This document shows, piece after piece, positions 56,772 to 64,000 of a stretch of 64,000 nucleotides of DNA (position 1 is its first letter; each line of letters begins with the position of its first letter). The notes below the pieces were generated by a model, which was not told where the DNA came from, did not search any database, and was given only the letters and a program-made list of their open reading frames with translations. A program made the translations under genes and the position numbers. This stretch comes from Patulibacter brassicae (GTDB lineage Bacteria > Actinomycetota > Thermoleophilia > Solirubrobacterales > Solirubrobacteraceae), in NCBI RefSeq assembly GCF_033949425.1, contig NZ_JAXAVX010000001.1:868001-932000 (forward strand). The letters run 5' to 3'.

Positions 56772-57605
56772 TCAGTCGCCGGTGGCGACCGGCAGGTCGT
56801 GGGCGCTGTACTGCGACCACGAGCCGGGGTAGAGCGCGCCCTCGAGGCCGGCGATCGCGGCGGCGGCCAGCAGGTGCGCGGCCGTCACGCCGGACCCGCA
56901 CGAGGCCGTGACCCGCTCGCCGCCGTCGGCCCCCACCGCGGCGAACCGCGCGCGGAGCTCCTCCCGCGGCAGGAACCGGCCGTGCGCGTCGAGCAGGCTG
57001 CCGGTCGGCAGGTTGCGCGCTCCGGGGACGTGCCCGGCCTTGCGGTCGACCGGCTCGACCTCGCCGCGGAACCGCTCCGGCGCGCGGGCGTCGAGCAGCA
57101 CGCCGTCGCGCGCGGTCGCGGGGATCGCGTCGAGCTCGACCGTCGGCAGGCGCCCGGCGCCGTCGAAGGTCACCTGCCCGCCGTGCGGGATCGTCTCGCG
57201 CGTCTCGAGCCCGGCACCGGTCGCCGTCCACGCCGCGAGGCCGCCGTCCAGCAGCCGCACGTCCTCGAGGCCGGCCCAGCGCAAGAGCCACCAGGCGCGG
57301 GCGGCGGCGAGGTTGCCGCTCGCGTCGTAGGCCACCACGCGGCTGTCGTCGTCGATCCCCCAGCGACGGGCGGCGGCCTGGAGGTCGGCCACGTCCGGCA
57401 GCGGATGCCGGCCGCGCTCGGGCGACGGGGGCGCCGCGAGCTCGTGGTCGAGGTCGACGAAGACCGCGCCGGGCAGGTGGCCCTCGAGGTACTCGTCGTG
57501 GCCGGGGGGACCGCCGAGGGACCAGCGGACGTCGAGGAGGACCAGGCGGCCCGGATCGGCGTCGAGCTCGGCGGCCAGGTCGGGAGCAGTGACGATCACG
57601 TCCAT
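56772..57605 (-). CDS. thiosulfate/3-mercaptopyruvate sulfurtransferase (two rhodanese domains)
   Basis: Protein of 277 residues with two rhodanese domains. The N-terminal one is inactive and has DVRWSLGGPPGHDEYLEGHLPGAVFVDLDHEL. The C-terminal one has LLDARAPERFRGEVEPVDRKAGHVPGARN and the active-site loop ASCGSGVTAAHLL, whose Cys carries the persulfide. The loop CGSGVTA is of the 3-mercaptopyruvate sulfurtransferase type. It moves sulfur to cyanide or thiol acceptors and may also serve FdhD, which needs a sulfur donor. Confidence 0.92.
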   Translation of the reverse strand: MDVIVTAPDLAAELDADPGRLVLLDVRWSLGGPPGHDEYLEGHLPGAVFVDLDHELAAPPSPERGRHPLPDVADLQAAARRWGIDDDSRVVAYDASGNLAAARAWWLLRWAGLEDVRLLDGGLAAWTATGAGLETRETIPHGGQVTFDGAGRLPTVELDAIPATARDGVLLDARAPERFRGEVEPVDRKAGHVPGARNLPTGSLLDAHGRFLPREELRARFAAVGADGGERVTASCGSGVTAAHLLAAAAIAGLEGALYPGSWSQYSAHDLPVATGD

Positions 57606-57614
57606 CTGGTCACA

Positions 57615-57950
57615 CTACGCACCCGGCCGACGGAGCTCGACCGGTCGCTCGGGAGCTCGGCGGGCGTGGCGCTCGCGCAGACGACGTCGGCCGCGCGCGG
57701 GCAGCCCGGGCGAGCCGTGGCGGCCCGGCGTCGCCGCGGACGCCCGCTCGGCGAGGTCGGCCGCCGGGTCCAGCCGGTCGTAGCGGTTGTCGACGCTCAC
57801 GCAGAGCCAGGTCCGCGCGTGCCCGAGCCCGCCCCCGAGCACGGCGGTGCTCAGCGTCCGCCGCGTGCCGCCGAGATCGACGACGAGCGACGGGAGCGCC
57901 GCGGCGTCCGGGAGGACCGTCGCGTCGGCGGCGGAGAGCCGCCGCGCTTC
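57615..57950 (-). pseudogene. remnant resembling cbiZ (adenosylcobinamide amidohydrolase)
   Basis: The open frame reads LVVDLGGTRRTLSTAVLGGG, then LGHARTWLCVSVDNRYDRLD and PAADLAERA. This matches the N-terminal core of CbiZ-type proteins (LSSAxLGGGL ... NxxVPxxYDRxDPxxHL). After that the frame degrades to Arg/Pro-rich text and stops at 57615. No ATG or GTG lies upstream in frame, and the frame continues directly after the stop of the alpha-barrel gene and its terminator. It appears truncated at both ends. In CbiZ the enzyme helps salvage corrinoids, consistent with the B12 genes beside it. Homology is by eye and uncertain. Confidence 0.4.
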
Positions 57951-58000
57951 GGGCCAGCGGGGCGGGGACGCCGCGGGACCCGGCCCCTGTGGCCGGGCCG

Positions 58001-58032
58001 CCGGGGTCGGGCGGCGCGCCGCCCGACCCCGG
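58001..58032 (-). terminator. 32-bp perfect palindrome behind the B12-binding-protein gene
   Basis: The 32 bases are fully self-complementary and lie 15 bases after the stop of the gene ending at 58047 (minus strand). This is the strongest hairpin in the window and a probable terminator. Confidence 0.65.
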
Positions 58033-58046
58033 ATCGCGGGTGCTGC

Positions 58047-60383
58047 TCAGCGCCGCGCGGCCGGCGTCGCGCGCTTCGCCTTCGCGGTGGCCGTCGCACC
58101 CGTCACCCGCACCGGCAGCCGCGTCGTCCGCTTGCCCGTGCCGATCCGCAGGGTGTAGCTGCCGGTCGTGATCGAGCGGCCGCGCACCCCGGTCAGCGCG
58201 GTCCGCGTCCCGCGGACGGTGCCGCGGGCGAACGTCCGGCCGCCCCGCGTCAGGCGCGCGGAGACCCGGCGGGCGCGGGCGTCGGCGGCGGAGACCGCGC
58301 AGCTCACGCGCAGGGTCCGTCCGCGGCGGACGCGGCAGCGCACGGCGGCGTCGGCGCCCTTCGCGCCGGCGTGCCCGCGGGCGCCCGTGGCGCCCTGCGG
58401 CCCGGCCGGGCCGGTGGCGCCCTGCGGACCGGCGGGCCCCGGGGCGCCGGGCGCGCCGTTCGCGCCGTCGACGCCGTTCACCCCGTCAGCGCCGTTGGTC
58501 CCATCGGCGCCGTCCGCGCCGTCTGCGCCGTTCGTCCCATCGGCGCCGTCCGCGCCGTCTGCGCCGTCGGCTCCATCGGCCCCGGGCGCTCCGTCGTCGC
58601 CCTTCGGCAGCGTGCCCGCGAAGCCGCGCAGCTGCGCGTCGGCGGAGAGGACGCTCCGGTTCGCCCCGCGCAGGGCGACGGTCGCGACCCGCTCACCCGC
58701 GTCGCCGGGCGCGAAGCGGACCTCGACGGTGCAGGAGTCCCCCGCGTCGAGGACCTCGTCCGCGCAGCCGTCGCGGGTGACGAGGAAGTCCGACGCATCC
58801 CGGCCGGCGACCACCGCGCGCAGCGGCTCGGCGTCGTCCTGGGTGGCGGTGAAGCGCAGCGTCCGCGCGCCGCCGATCGTGCTCAGCGCCTGGGTGCCGA
58901 AGTCGTACGCCTGCGCGTCGGGCGAGACCGGCCCCCCGACCTCGAGCGCCACGACGTCGCCGAAGCCGACGGGCTGGTCCCCCGCCGCCTGCTGCGGACC
59001 GCCGTCGAAGCGGACCTTCCACCCCTGCCCGACCGGCGCGGCGTCGCCGTTGACGGCGGTCACGGCGCCGCCCGTCGCCGTCCAGTCGTCGACGCATCCC
59101 GCCGGCACCGACGTCGTCCGGGCCTTCTCGAGGACGGTCGTCAGCGGGTCGCCGTTCGCGATGGTCACCGCGCAGAAGCGCACGTCGCCGTCACCGGCAT
59201 CGACGCTCAGGGCGACCGGCACCGGCGCGCCCGCGGCGACGGTCGGGGCCGGGCGCAGACGCGGATCGGCGGGGTTCGCGCGGGCCGGCGCCGGGGCCGC
59301 CCACCGGTGGCGCGAGAGCGCCCGGGTCCCGGCCTCGGTCGCGTTCATGTCGTAGCCGCCGTTCGGGTACGCGGTCGTCGGCTGGTAGCGGAAGCTGCCG
59401 AACGACGCGTCGGCCGGCTGCGGCAGGCGCTGCTGCGAGAGCAGGAACGTCACCGGCGTGCTCCCGTTGGGGGTCGTCCAGTCGGCGCCCTGCGGGTCGA
59501 CGCCGCAGGCCTTCAGGCCGATCAGCGCCCATGCCGCCGAGGGCGTGTTGTTCGGACCGACCCCGTTCTCGGTCGCCGTGCCGAAGCCACCGGTGGTGGG
59601 GTTCAGGCGCGTCCGAAGCCACGCGAGGCCCTTGGCGACCGGCTCGTCGGCCGGGGTCATGCCCTCCTGGCAGAGCATCGACAGGACCGCGCCGGTCATG
59701 TCGATGTCGCTGTTGCCGGTGCTCGTCGCGGTGAACGACCAGCCGCCGTTCTGGGTGGCGTTCGCGTTGCCCGTCTTCTGCGCCGCGAGCAGCCTCGACA
59801 CGATCTTCCGCCGCACCCCCTGCGGCAGGTGCAGGCTGTCGGTGGCCAGCAGCGCGAACCCGTCGCTGTTCGGGGCGAACGCCCCGAAGTCGCCCTGGGC
59901 GACCCGCCACTTGCTGGCCAGCGTCGCGGTGAGGCTGAGGTCCTGGCGCAGCTTCGTGACCTGGAGGCCGGCCGAGGAGGCGATCAGCGCCTCGCGACCC
60001 AGCGCGCCCGCCGAGGCCGCCGCGGGAGCCGGCAGCGCCGACCACCCGGCGAAGCTGCCGCCGGACTGGAAGGTGCTGTCGACGTAGTCCTGCAGGCTCT
60101 GCGTCGCACCCGCCGCGGTGTTCCGGACGTCCGCGGCGTTGATGCCCGCGGCGGCGAGCGTCGTCACGGCCCAGTTACCGTTGAAGCCGGGCAGCGAGCC
60201 GTTCGTCGGGCCGCCGGGCAGGCCGGTGGCCTGCCTGCCCTGCATCCCGGCGATCCACGCGCCTCCGCGCTGGACGGCCGTGTCGACGTCGGCCTGTGGG
60301 ACCGCTGCGGAGGCGGTCGCGGGGACGGCCGCCGTGAGGGCGAGGGCGGCGGCGAGGGTGAGGCGCCGCGGTGATGTCTGCAT
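58047..60383 (-). CDS. secreted intrinsic-factor-like protein: alpha6/alpha6 barrel + DUF4430-like domain + collagen-like stalk
   Basis: Protein of 778 residues. Signal peptide 1-27. Residues 30-350 are QW/prenyltransferase-type barrel repeats (AAWALIGLKACGVDP, QNGGWSFTATSTGNSDIDMTGAVL, NGGYDMNATEAGTRAL). Residues 400-485 resemble DUF4430 (GDPLTTVLEKA, VTAVNGDAAP, GQGWKVRFDGG, VGFGDVVALEVGG). An Ig-like domain (490-590) is followed by a collagen-like Gly-x-y run (595-678) and a basic beta module. Barrel plus DUF4430 is the layout of intrinsic factor and transcobalamin. With a cobalamin riboswitch upstream, extracellular corrinoid binding is the best guess. Confidence 0.8.
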   Translation of the reverse strand: MQTSPRRLTLAAALALTAAVPATASAAVPQADVDTAVQRGGAWIAGMQGRQATGLPGGPTNGSLPGFNGNWAVTTLAAAGINAADVRNTAAGATQSLQDYVDSTFQSGGSFAGWSALPAPAAASAGALGREALIASSAGLQVTKLRQDLSLTATLASKWRVAQGDFGAFAPNSDGFALLATDSLHLPQGVRRKIVSRLLAAQKTGNANATQNGGWSFTATSTGNSDIDMTGAVLSMLCQEGMTPADEPVAKGLAWLRTRLNPTTGGFGTATENGVGPNNTPSAAWALIGLKACGVDPQGADWTTPNGSTPVTFLLSQQRLPQPADASFGSFRYQPTTAYPNGGYDMNATEAGTRALSRHRWAAPAPARANPADPRLRPAPTVAAGAPVPVALSVDAGDGDVRFCAVTIANGDPLTTVLEKARTTSVPAGCVDDWTATGGAVTAVNGDAAPVGQGWKVRFDGGPQQAAGDQPVGFGDVVALEVGGPVSPDAQAYDFGTQALSTIGGARTLRFTATQDDAEPLRAVVAGRDASDFLVTRDGCADEVLDAGDSCTVEVRFAPGDAGERVATVALRGANRSVLSADAQLRGFAGTLPKGDDGAPGADGADGADGADGADGTNGADGADGADGTNGADGVNGVDGANGAPGAPGPAGPQGATGPAGPQGATGARGHAGAKGADAAVRCRVRRGRTLRVSCAVSAADARARRVSARLTRGGRTFARGTVRGTRTALTGVRGRSITTGSYTLRIGTGKRTTRLPVRVTGATATAKAKRATPAARR
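58498..58568. repeat. 36-bp tandem repeat coding for collagen-like (GAD)n GTN units
   Basis: A 36-base unit (12 residues, GADGADGADGTN) is repeated almost perfectly in tandem inside the alpha-barrel gene. The wider Gly-x-y tract runs from about 58347 to 58598. It could expand or contract by slippage. Confidence 0.75.
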
Positions 60384-60518
60384 GTCGTGGCTCCGATTCC
60401 GGGACGACGGCGCAGACGACGCGCCACGGTCGAGCGGCGCGTCGGCGGCCGCCGTCCATGCGCGGGACGGGTGGGCGGGGCGGGAGCCGTCCGGGGACGG
60501 TCCCGTGGGCGTCCGATG

Positions 60519-60660
60519 GGTCTTCGGGCTCGGGTTCGTCCTCGCGACCCGCCTTCCCGGCGACCGAGGTCACCAGTGGCACGATGCGTCGCTCGTCCCC
60601 CACACCGCTGCGCGTCAGCCCCGGAGTCGCACCGGAGTTCCCCGCTCGGAACGCGACCAC
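60519..60660 (-). ncRNA. cobalamin riboswitch (leftward)
   Basis: Read on the minus strand the leader has GGGGAACTCCGGTGCGACTC, then GGGGCTGACGCGCAGCGGT (the conserved core), CGTGCCACTGG, CGCCGGGAAGGC and the B12 box GAGCCCGAAGACC (60531-60519). This is the full actinobacterial cobalamin-riboswitch pattern. It is 135 bases before the ATG at 60383. A GGGACCGTCC/GGACGGCTCCC hairpin in between may be the expression platform. Confidence 0.88.
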
Positions 60661-60661
60661 C

Positions 60662-60671
60662 GTAGCAGGGG
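60662..60671 (-). promoter_or_regulatory. promoter of the leftward B12-controlled gene
   Basis: On the minus strand CCCCTGCTAC followed by GGT forms an extended -10 (TGCTACGGT) just before the riboswitch. The same CCCCTGCTAC decamer begins the rightward riboswitch at 60721. Confidence 0.5.
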
Positions 60672-60720
60672 CCGGATCGTGCCTCGCCGCCGCGCGCACG
60701 CCCCGTCCCGCGGCGGGACG

Positions 60721-60730
60721 CCCCTGCTAC
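60721..60730 (+). promoter_or_regulatory. promoter of the rightward B12-controlled genes
   Basis: CCCCTGCTACCGT is an extended -10 immediately upstream of the riboswitch. It mirrors the leftward promoter, with 49 bases between the two decamers. Confidence 0.5.
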
Positions 60731-60734
60731 CGTC

Positions 60735-60894
60735 GCTCGAACATCAGCGGAACGTGGTGCAGGGAAGTCCGGTGAGAGACCGGCGCGGACCCGCCACTGT
60801 GAGCGAGCAAGGACCCGCACGCGCCCTGCGCGCAGCCACTGGGAGGCGACTCCTGGGAAGGCGCGGACATCCGCTCTCGCGAGCCAGGAGACCT
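60735..60894 (+). ncRNA. cobalamin riboswitch (rightward)
   Basis: Conserved elements in order: GGTGCAGGGAAGTCCGGTGA, then GACCGGCGCGGACCCGCCAC, CAGCCACTGGGAGGCGACTC, CTGGGAAGGCG and the B12 box GAGCCAGGAGACCT (60881-60894). After it, CCCGT-CGGGACT-ACGGG can pair next to the GGGAAGG ribosome site of the gene at 60947, which suggests translational control. Confidence 0.92.
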
Positions 60895-60946
60895 CCCCGG
60901 TCCGCCTCGTCGTCGAACCCCGTCGGGACTACGGGAAGGACATCGC

Positions 60947-62575
60947 ATGGCTCGCACTACGGCCCGCGGCGCTCGCCGCGCGGCACTGCTCATCACCCTC
61001 GTCGCGCTCGGCGCGCCCGCGTCAGCGGTCGCCGCGCCCAGCGAGCAGCGGGTGCGGATCGAGGGCGCGACCACGACGCTCTACGAGGGCACGCTGCGCA
61101 CGGACGGGCACGCCGTGCAGGCGACGTCCGACACCCAGTCGCGTCGCTGCGACGGGACGAACAACGGCGCGCACGCCGAGCCGGGACCGACGCCGACGGC
61201 CGCCTCCGACGACGCGATGCGCTCGGTCGGGATGGCCTTCGACGGCCAGTGGTACTCGGGCTTCGACGACTACTTCCTCCTGCAGTTCGGCCCCGATCGG
61301 GAGGACCCGGCGACGAACGCGTACTGGGGGATCCTCGTCAACGGCGTCTACACCTCGGTCGGCGGCTGCCAGTACCGGCTGAACCCGGGCGACCAGACGC
61401 TCTGGGTCTACGACGCGTTCAGCATGCGGGATCTCCTCCGCCTGGACGGCCCGACCGGTATCGGGGAGCCCACGGCGGACGTCGAGGGCGGCCCGACCAC
61501 CGCGACGGCGCAGTCGTCGTTCGTCGTCGGGCTGCACGCGCCTCTGGTCGTCAAGGCCGTTCGCAACGAGGCGACCGGCGACGTCGGCGCGCCCGGCTCC
61601 CGCGCGCCGGCGGTCGGCGTGAGGGTCTCGCCGGTCCTCACCGCCGCCAACGGCGTCCAGACGATCAACGAGGCCGACCCGGCCACCGCCACGACCGGGG
61701 CCGACGGCACCGCCACGCTGCGCTGGAGCACCCCCGGCTGGAAGCGCGTCAAGGCGTGGGGCACCGGCGTCGTCCGCTCCAACCGGCTCGACGTCTGCGT
61801 GCGCAACGCCGACGGGTCGGGCTGCGGCACGCCGCCCGCCGACACGACGCCGAAGGACCCGCCGCCCACGACGGTCCCCCAGCCGCCGGTGACGAGCACG
61901 GGATCGGGCTCCCTCGCCGACGCCGCCGGCCAGGCCGGGGCCACGCCGGTGCGGCTGGGCGCGACGACGATCAGCGCCCTGCGCATCACGACCGACGGCA
62001 ACCCCGCCGCGCTGACCGGCGTGCGCTGGGCGCTCACCGGCGAGCCGCTGCGGAGCTGGCGGATCGAGTACCGCGATCCGACGGCCGCCAAGCCGCGGTG
62101 GCGCACCGCGGCGCGCGGCACGACGCAGCTCTCGGCGCTGCTCGACCTGCCCGCCGGTCGCTCGGCCGACCTGCGCGCGGTGTTCCGCGGCGCCGGTGCG
62201 ACCAGCACCCGTACGATCGGCCGCGTCGTCGTGCCGCTCGACGAGCGCGTGCGCCAGGTGCGCATCTCGGGCGCCCGCAAGCGGCTGCGCGATCCGCTCG
62301 CCTGGCGGCAGACGGTGACCCGCCTGCGCCGCGGCGCGACCGTCCGCGCGACGCTGCGGGCCGGACGTCCGATCGTCGTCGCCCGCGCCGACCGGCGGAA
62401 GGCCGTGATCGAGGTCACGGCCGCCGGCGGCCGGCCCCAGCGGCTGACGGTCCGCGGGCACGCCGACGGCCGCACGGTCCTGACGCGCGCCCGCAAGCGC
62501 TCCCGCTCCGGCGCGGTGACGATCCGCGTGCGCTCGGGCACCGTGCTCCTCGACGGGCTCGCCGTCGGTCCCTGA
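60947..62575 (+). CDS. secreted DUF4430 protein (transcobalamin beta-domain-like)
   Basis: Protein of 542 residues. Signal peptide 1-30. Residues 35-165 are a DUF4430 domain: RVRIEGATTTLYEGTL at the start, then WYSGFDDYFLLQFG and NAYWGILVNGVYTSVGGCQY with RLNPGDQTLWVYDAF. An Ig-like segment (190-300) and a Pro/Thr linker are followed by a basic beta module (330-542) like those of other secreted proteins here. DUF4430 is related to the beta domain of intrinsic factor and transcobalamin. It is under a cobalamin riboswitch and overlaps the next gene by one base (TGATG). Confidence 0.83.
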   Translation: MARTTARGARRAALLITLVALGAPASAVAAPSEQRVRIEGATTTLYEGTLRTDGHAVQATSDTQSRRCDGTNNGAHAEPGPTPTAASDDAMRSVGMAFDGQWYSGFDDYFLLQFGPDREDPATNAYWGILVNGVYTSVGGCQYRLNPGDQTLWVYDAFSMRDLLRLDGPTGIGEPTADVEGGPTTATAQSSFVVGLHAPLVVKAVRNEATGDVGAPGSRAPAVGVRVSPVLTAANGVQTINEADPATATTGADGTATLRWSTPGWKRVKAWGTGVVRSNRLDVCVRNADGSGCGTPPADTTPKDPPPTTVPQPPVTSTGSGSLADAAGQAGATPVRLGATTISALRITTDGNPAALTGVRWALTGEPLRSWRIEYRDPTAAKPRWRTAARGTTQLSALLDLPAGRSADLRAVFRGAGATSTRTIGRVVVPLDERVRQVRISGARKRLRDPLAWRQTVTRLRRGATVRATLRAGRPIVVARADRRKAVIEVTAAGGRPQRLTVRGHADGRTVLTRARKRSRSGAVTIRVRSGTVLLDGLAVGP

Positions 62576-64000
62576 TGCGGTGGCCGGGCGTCCCGCGGGT
62601 CGTGGCGTGGCCGCTGGCGGCGGCGCTCGGCCTGCTCGTGACGCTCGGCGCGCTCGCCCTCGCGGGGCCCTCGGACGCCGCGCGGCCCGGTGCCGCCCAG
62701 CGGGACCGCCTGGACCGGATCGTCCGGTTCCTGCAGGACACGCAGAACGACGACGGCGGGTACGGCGGATCGCCGGGTGCGGCGTCCGACCCGCTGTTCT
62801 CCGCGTGGGTCGGGATCGGCCTGGCGGCGGCCGGCATCAACCCGCAGGACCAGAAGGCCCCGGGCGCCCGCGGGCGCTCGGTGGCGGAGTACGTGGAGCG
62901 CCACGGTCCGCAGCGCACCGCGGGCGGGATCGTGACCACGGAGCTCGAGCGGATCGGGATGTTCGTCAACGCCGCCGGGATGGACCCGTACCGCTTCGGC
63001 GGCCGCGACTTCGTCGCGTCGCTGCTGCGGCGCCAGTCGCCGGTGACGTGGACGCCCGGCGCCGGCGATCGTGCGCCCGACCTGCCCCCGCTGCCGGCCG
63101 GCGCCGGTGGCCTGCCGACCGACGGCGCGTCGTCCGGGACCCGGCGGGTCGACCCCGTGCCGGTCCCGGCGGGGTGGTCCCGCACCAGACCGGCGGGCGG
63201 ACGCCGGGGGTCAACGACACGATCTTCGCGATCTTCTTCCTCGCCGGGGTGCCCGGGAGCCGGCTGCGGAGCCCGATCCGCCGCGCGGCGCGGGCGGTCG
63301 AGGCGATGCAGCGCCCCGACGGGACGTGGCCGGCGGTGCGCCCCGGTGACGGCACGAACGTCGACATGACCGGCGCGGCGGTGCAGGCGCTGTGCGCCGC
63401 CCGGCGCTGTGGCACCCCCGCGGTCGCGAAGGCGATCGCCTGGCTGCGCGAGCGTCAGCAGCCCGACGGCGGCTGGCAGGCCGGCGACCTGCGCGACGAA
63501 CGGCCCGGCGAGTCGAACGCCGGCACCACGCCGTGGGTCGTCCAGGCGCTGTGGGCGACCGGGCAGGACCCGGCGCGCTGGCGGCGGCCCGGCGGCCGGA
63601 ACCCGCTGCAGTTCCTCGCCTCGCTGCAGCGCCGCGAGGGCTCGATCCGCTGGCGTGCCTCGCGCGACCTCAACCCGACCTGGATGACCGCCTACGCCGC
63701 CGCGGCGTTCGCGGGTCAGCCCTGGCCGGTGGCGGCGCCCCCGCGCGCCTCCGAGGTCCGCCGCGCCGAGCGCGAGGCCCGCCGGGAGCGGCGCGCGCAG
63801 GAGCGGGCGCGACGTGCGCGGCGCACGAGCCCCGTGCGCGGTGACGCGGGCGAGGTGCGCGACGGCGGCGGGTCGGTCACCGGTGGCGGCGGCGGTCGCG
63901 GGGCCGACCTCTTCAGCCGGCCGCAGCCGCAGAGCCGCGGCGCGACGACCGGCGGCGAGCGCGACACGGAGCGCGACCAGGACCGGCGGCGCGGGACGAA
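62575..64000 (+). CDS. alpha-barrel (prenyltransferase-like) protein, frameshifted, cut by window end
   Basis: ATG at 62575 overlaps the DUF4430 stop. An N-terminal hydrophobic segment (VVAWPLAAALGLLVTLGALALAG) is followed by QW-type repeats (IVRFLQDTQNDDGGYGGSPG, FSAWVGIGLAAAGINPQ). At the G run 63171-63174 the frame breaks. From 63175 on, the +2 frame continues the same fold (VNDTIFAIFFLAGVPGSRLR, MTGAAVQALCAARRCGTPAV, WLRERQQPDGGWQAGDL, WVVQALWATG), and stays open to the window end with an Arg/Gly-rich tail. One missing G explains it. It is the alpha-domain partner of the DUF4430 protein. Confidence 0.78.

Noticed and set aside
57787..58158. Plus-strand open frame in the gap after the sulfurtransferase.
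   Set aside because: It has no ribosome site or family, and runs antisense to the cbiZ-like remnant and into the tail of the B12-binding protein gene.
58498..58568. 36-bp repeats could look like a CRISPR array.
   Set aside because: There are no unique spacers; the repeats are in frame and code for collagen-like units.

Overview
The window is very GC-rich, with almost every third codon position G or C, frequent GTG starts and many ATGA/GTGA gene overlaps. Family content points to an actinobacterium of the Thermoleophilia/Solirubrobacterales kind. The signs are oxygenase-MpaB proteins, secreted NHL and alpha-barrel proteins with basic C-terminal beta modules, and paired acyl-CoA dehydrogenase and kinase genes. 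This placement is inference. No rRNA, tRNA, CRISPR, phage or insertion sequence was seen.

Layout. 0-5.2 kb: secreted esterase divergent from a LysR regulator, DoxX, SDR and acyl-CoA dehydrogenase. 5.3-7.9 kb: molybdate ModA-ModB with a PadR regulator (no ModC), then a stress-type SAP protein. 7.9-10.6 kb: methionine transporter MetNIQ. 10.7-17.2 kb: DUF427, an epimerase, a MocR regulator, and a secreted GH3 glycosidase with its divergent TetR. 17.2-20.1 kb: copper module CopA-CopZ / CsoR. 20.1-25.8 kb: cupin, thioesterase, nitronate monooxygenase, a regulator-like ligand domain without a DNA-binding part, and a secreted NHL propeller. 25.9-29.2 kb: FdhF/YdeP-type molybdoenzyme and FdhD. 29.3-35 kb: trans-acting enoyl reductase, LysR-TetR pair, GlxA-type regulator, DUF2269 protein, and an MpaB-type oxygenase broken by one in-frame stop. 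35-37.4 kb: acyl-CoA dehydrogenase plus APH-like kinase (a split ACAD10/11 pair). 37.4-39.5 kb: ring-cleavage dioxygenase, esterase, CsbD. 39.7-47.2 kb: cyclase, ABCG-type exporter, a large three-module murein hydrolase and two secreted proteins. 47.6-53.6 kb: pyruvate dehydrogenase complex (aceE, E2, E3). 54-57.6 kb: acyl-CoA synthetase, a monooxygenase-cupin fusion and a sulfurtransferase. 57.6-64 kb: a vitamin B12 locus.

The most striking region is 57.6-64 kb. Two divergent cobalamin riboswitches, fired from near mirror-image promoters, control secreted proteins on both sides. Leftward is a single protein that combines an alpha6/alpha6 (QW-repeat) barrel with a DUF4430-like domain. This is the domain layout of animal intrinsic factor and transcobalamin, here with a collagen-like stalk added. 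Rightward the same two modules are split over two overlapping genes: a DUF4430 protein, then an alpha-barrel protein that carries a frameshift at a G run and runs off the window. Behind the leftward gene lies a remnant resembling cbiZ (adenosylcobinamide amidohydrolase). I read this as a bacterial extracellular corrinoid-capture system.

Several operators can be read directly: the CsoR site, an 18-bp palindrome between TetR and GH3, a LysR dyad, a tandem GTTGC-N4-GCAAC pair before the dioxygenase, a GGTAC-N4-GGTACC motif at fatty-acid-type genes, and two matching GTTT-N16-GGGTA stress-sigma promoters.
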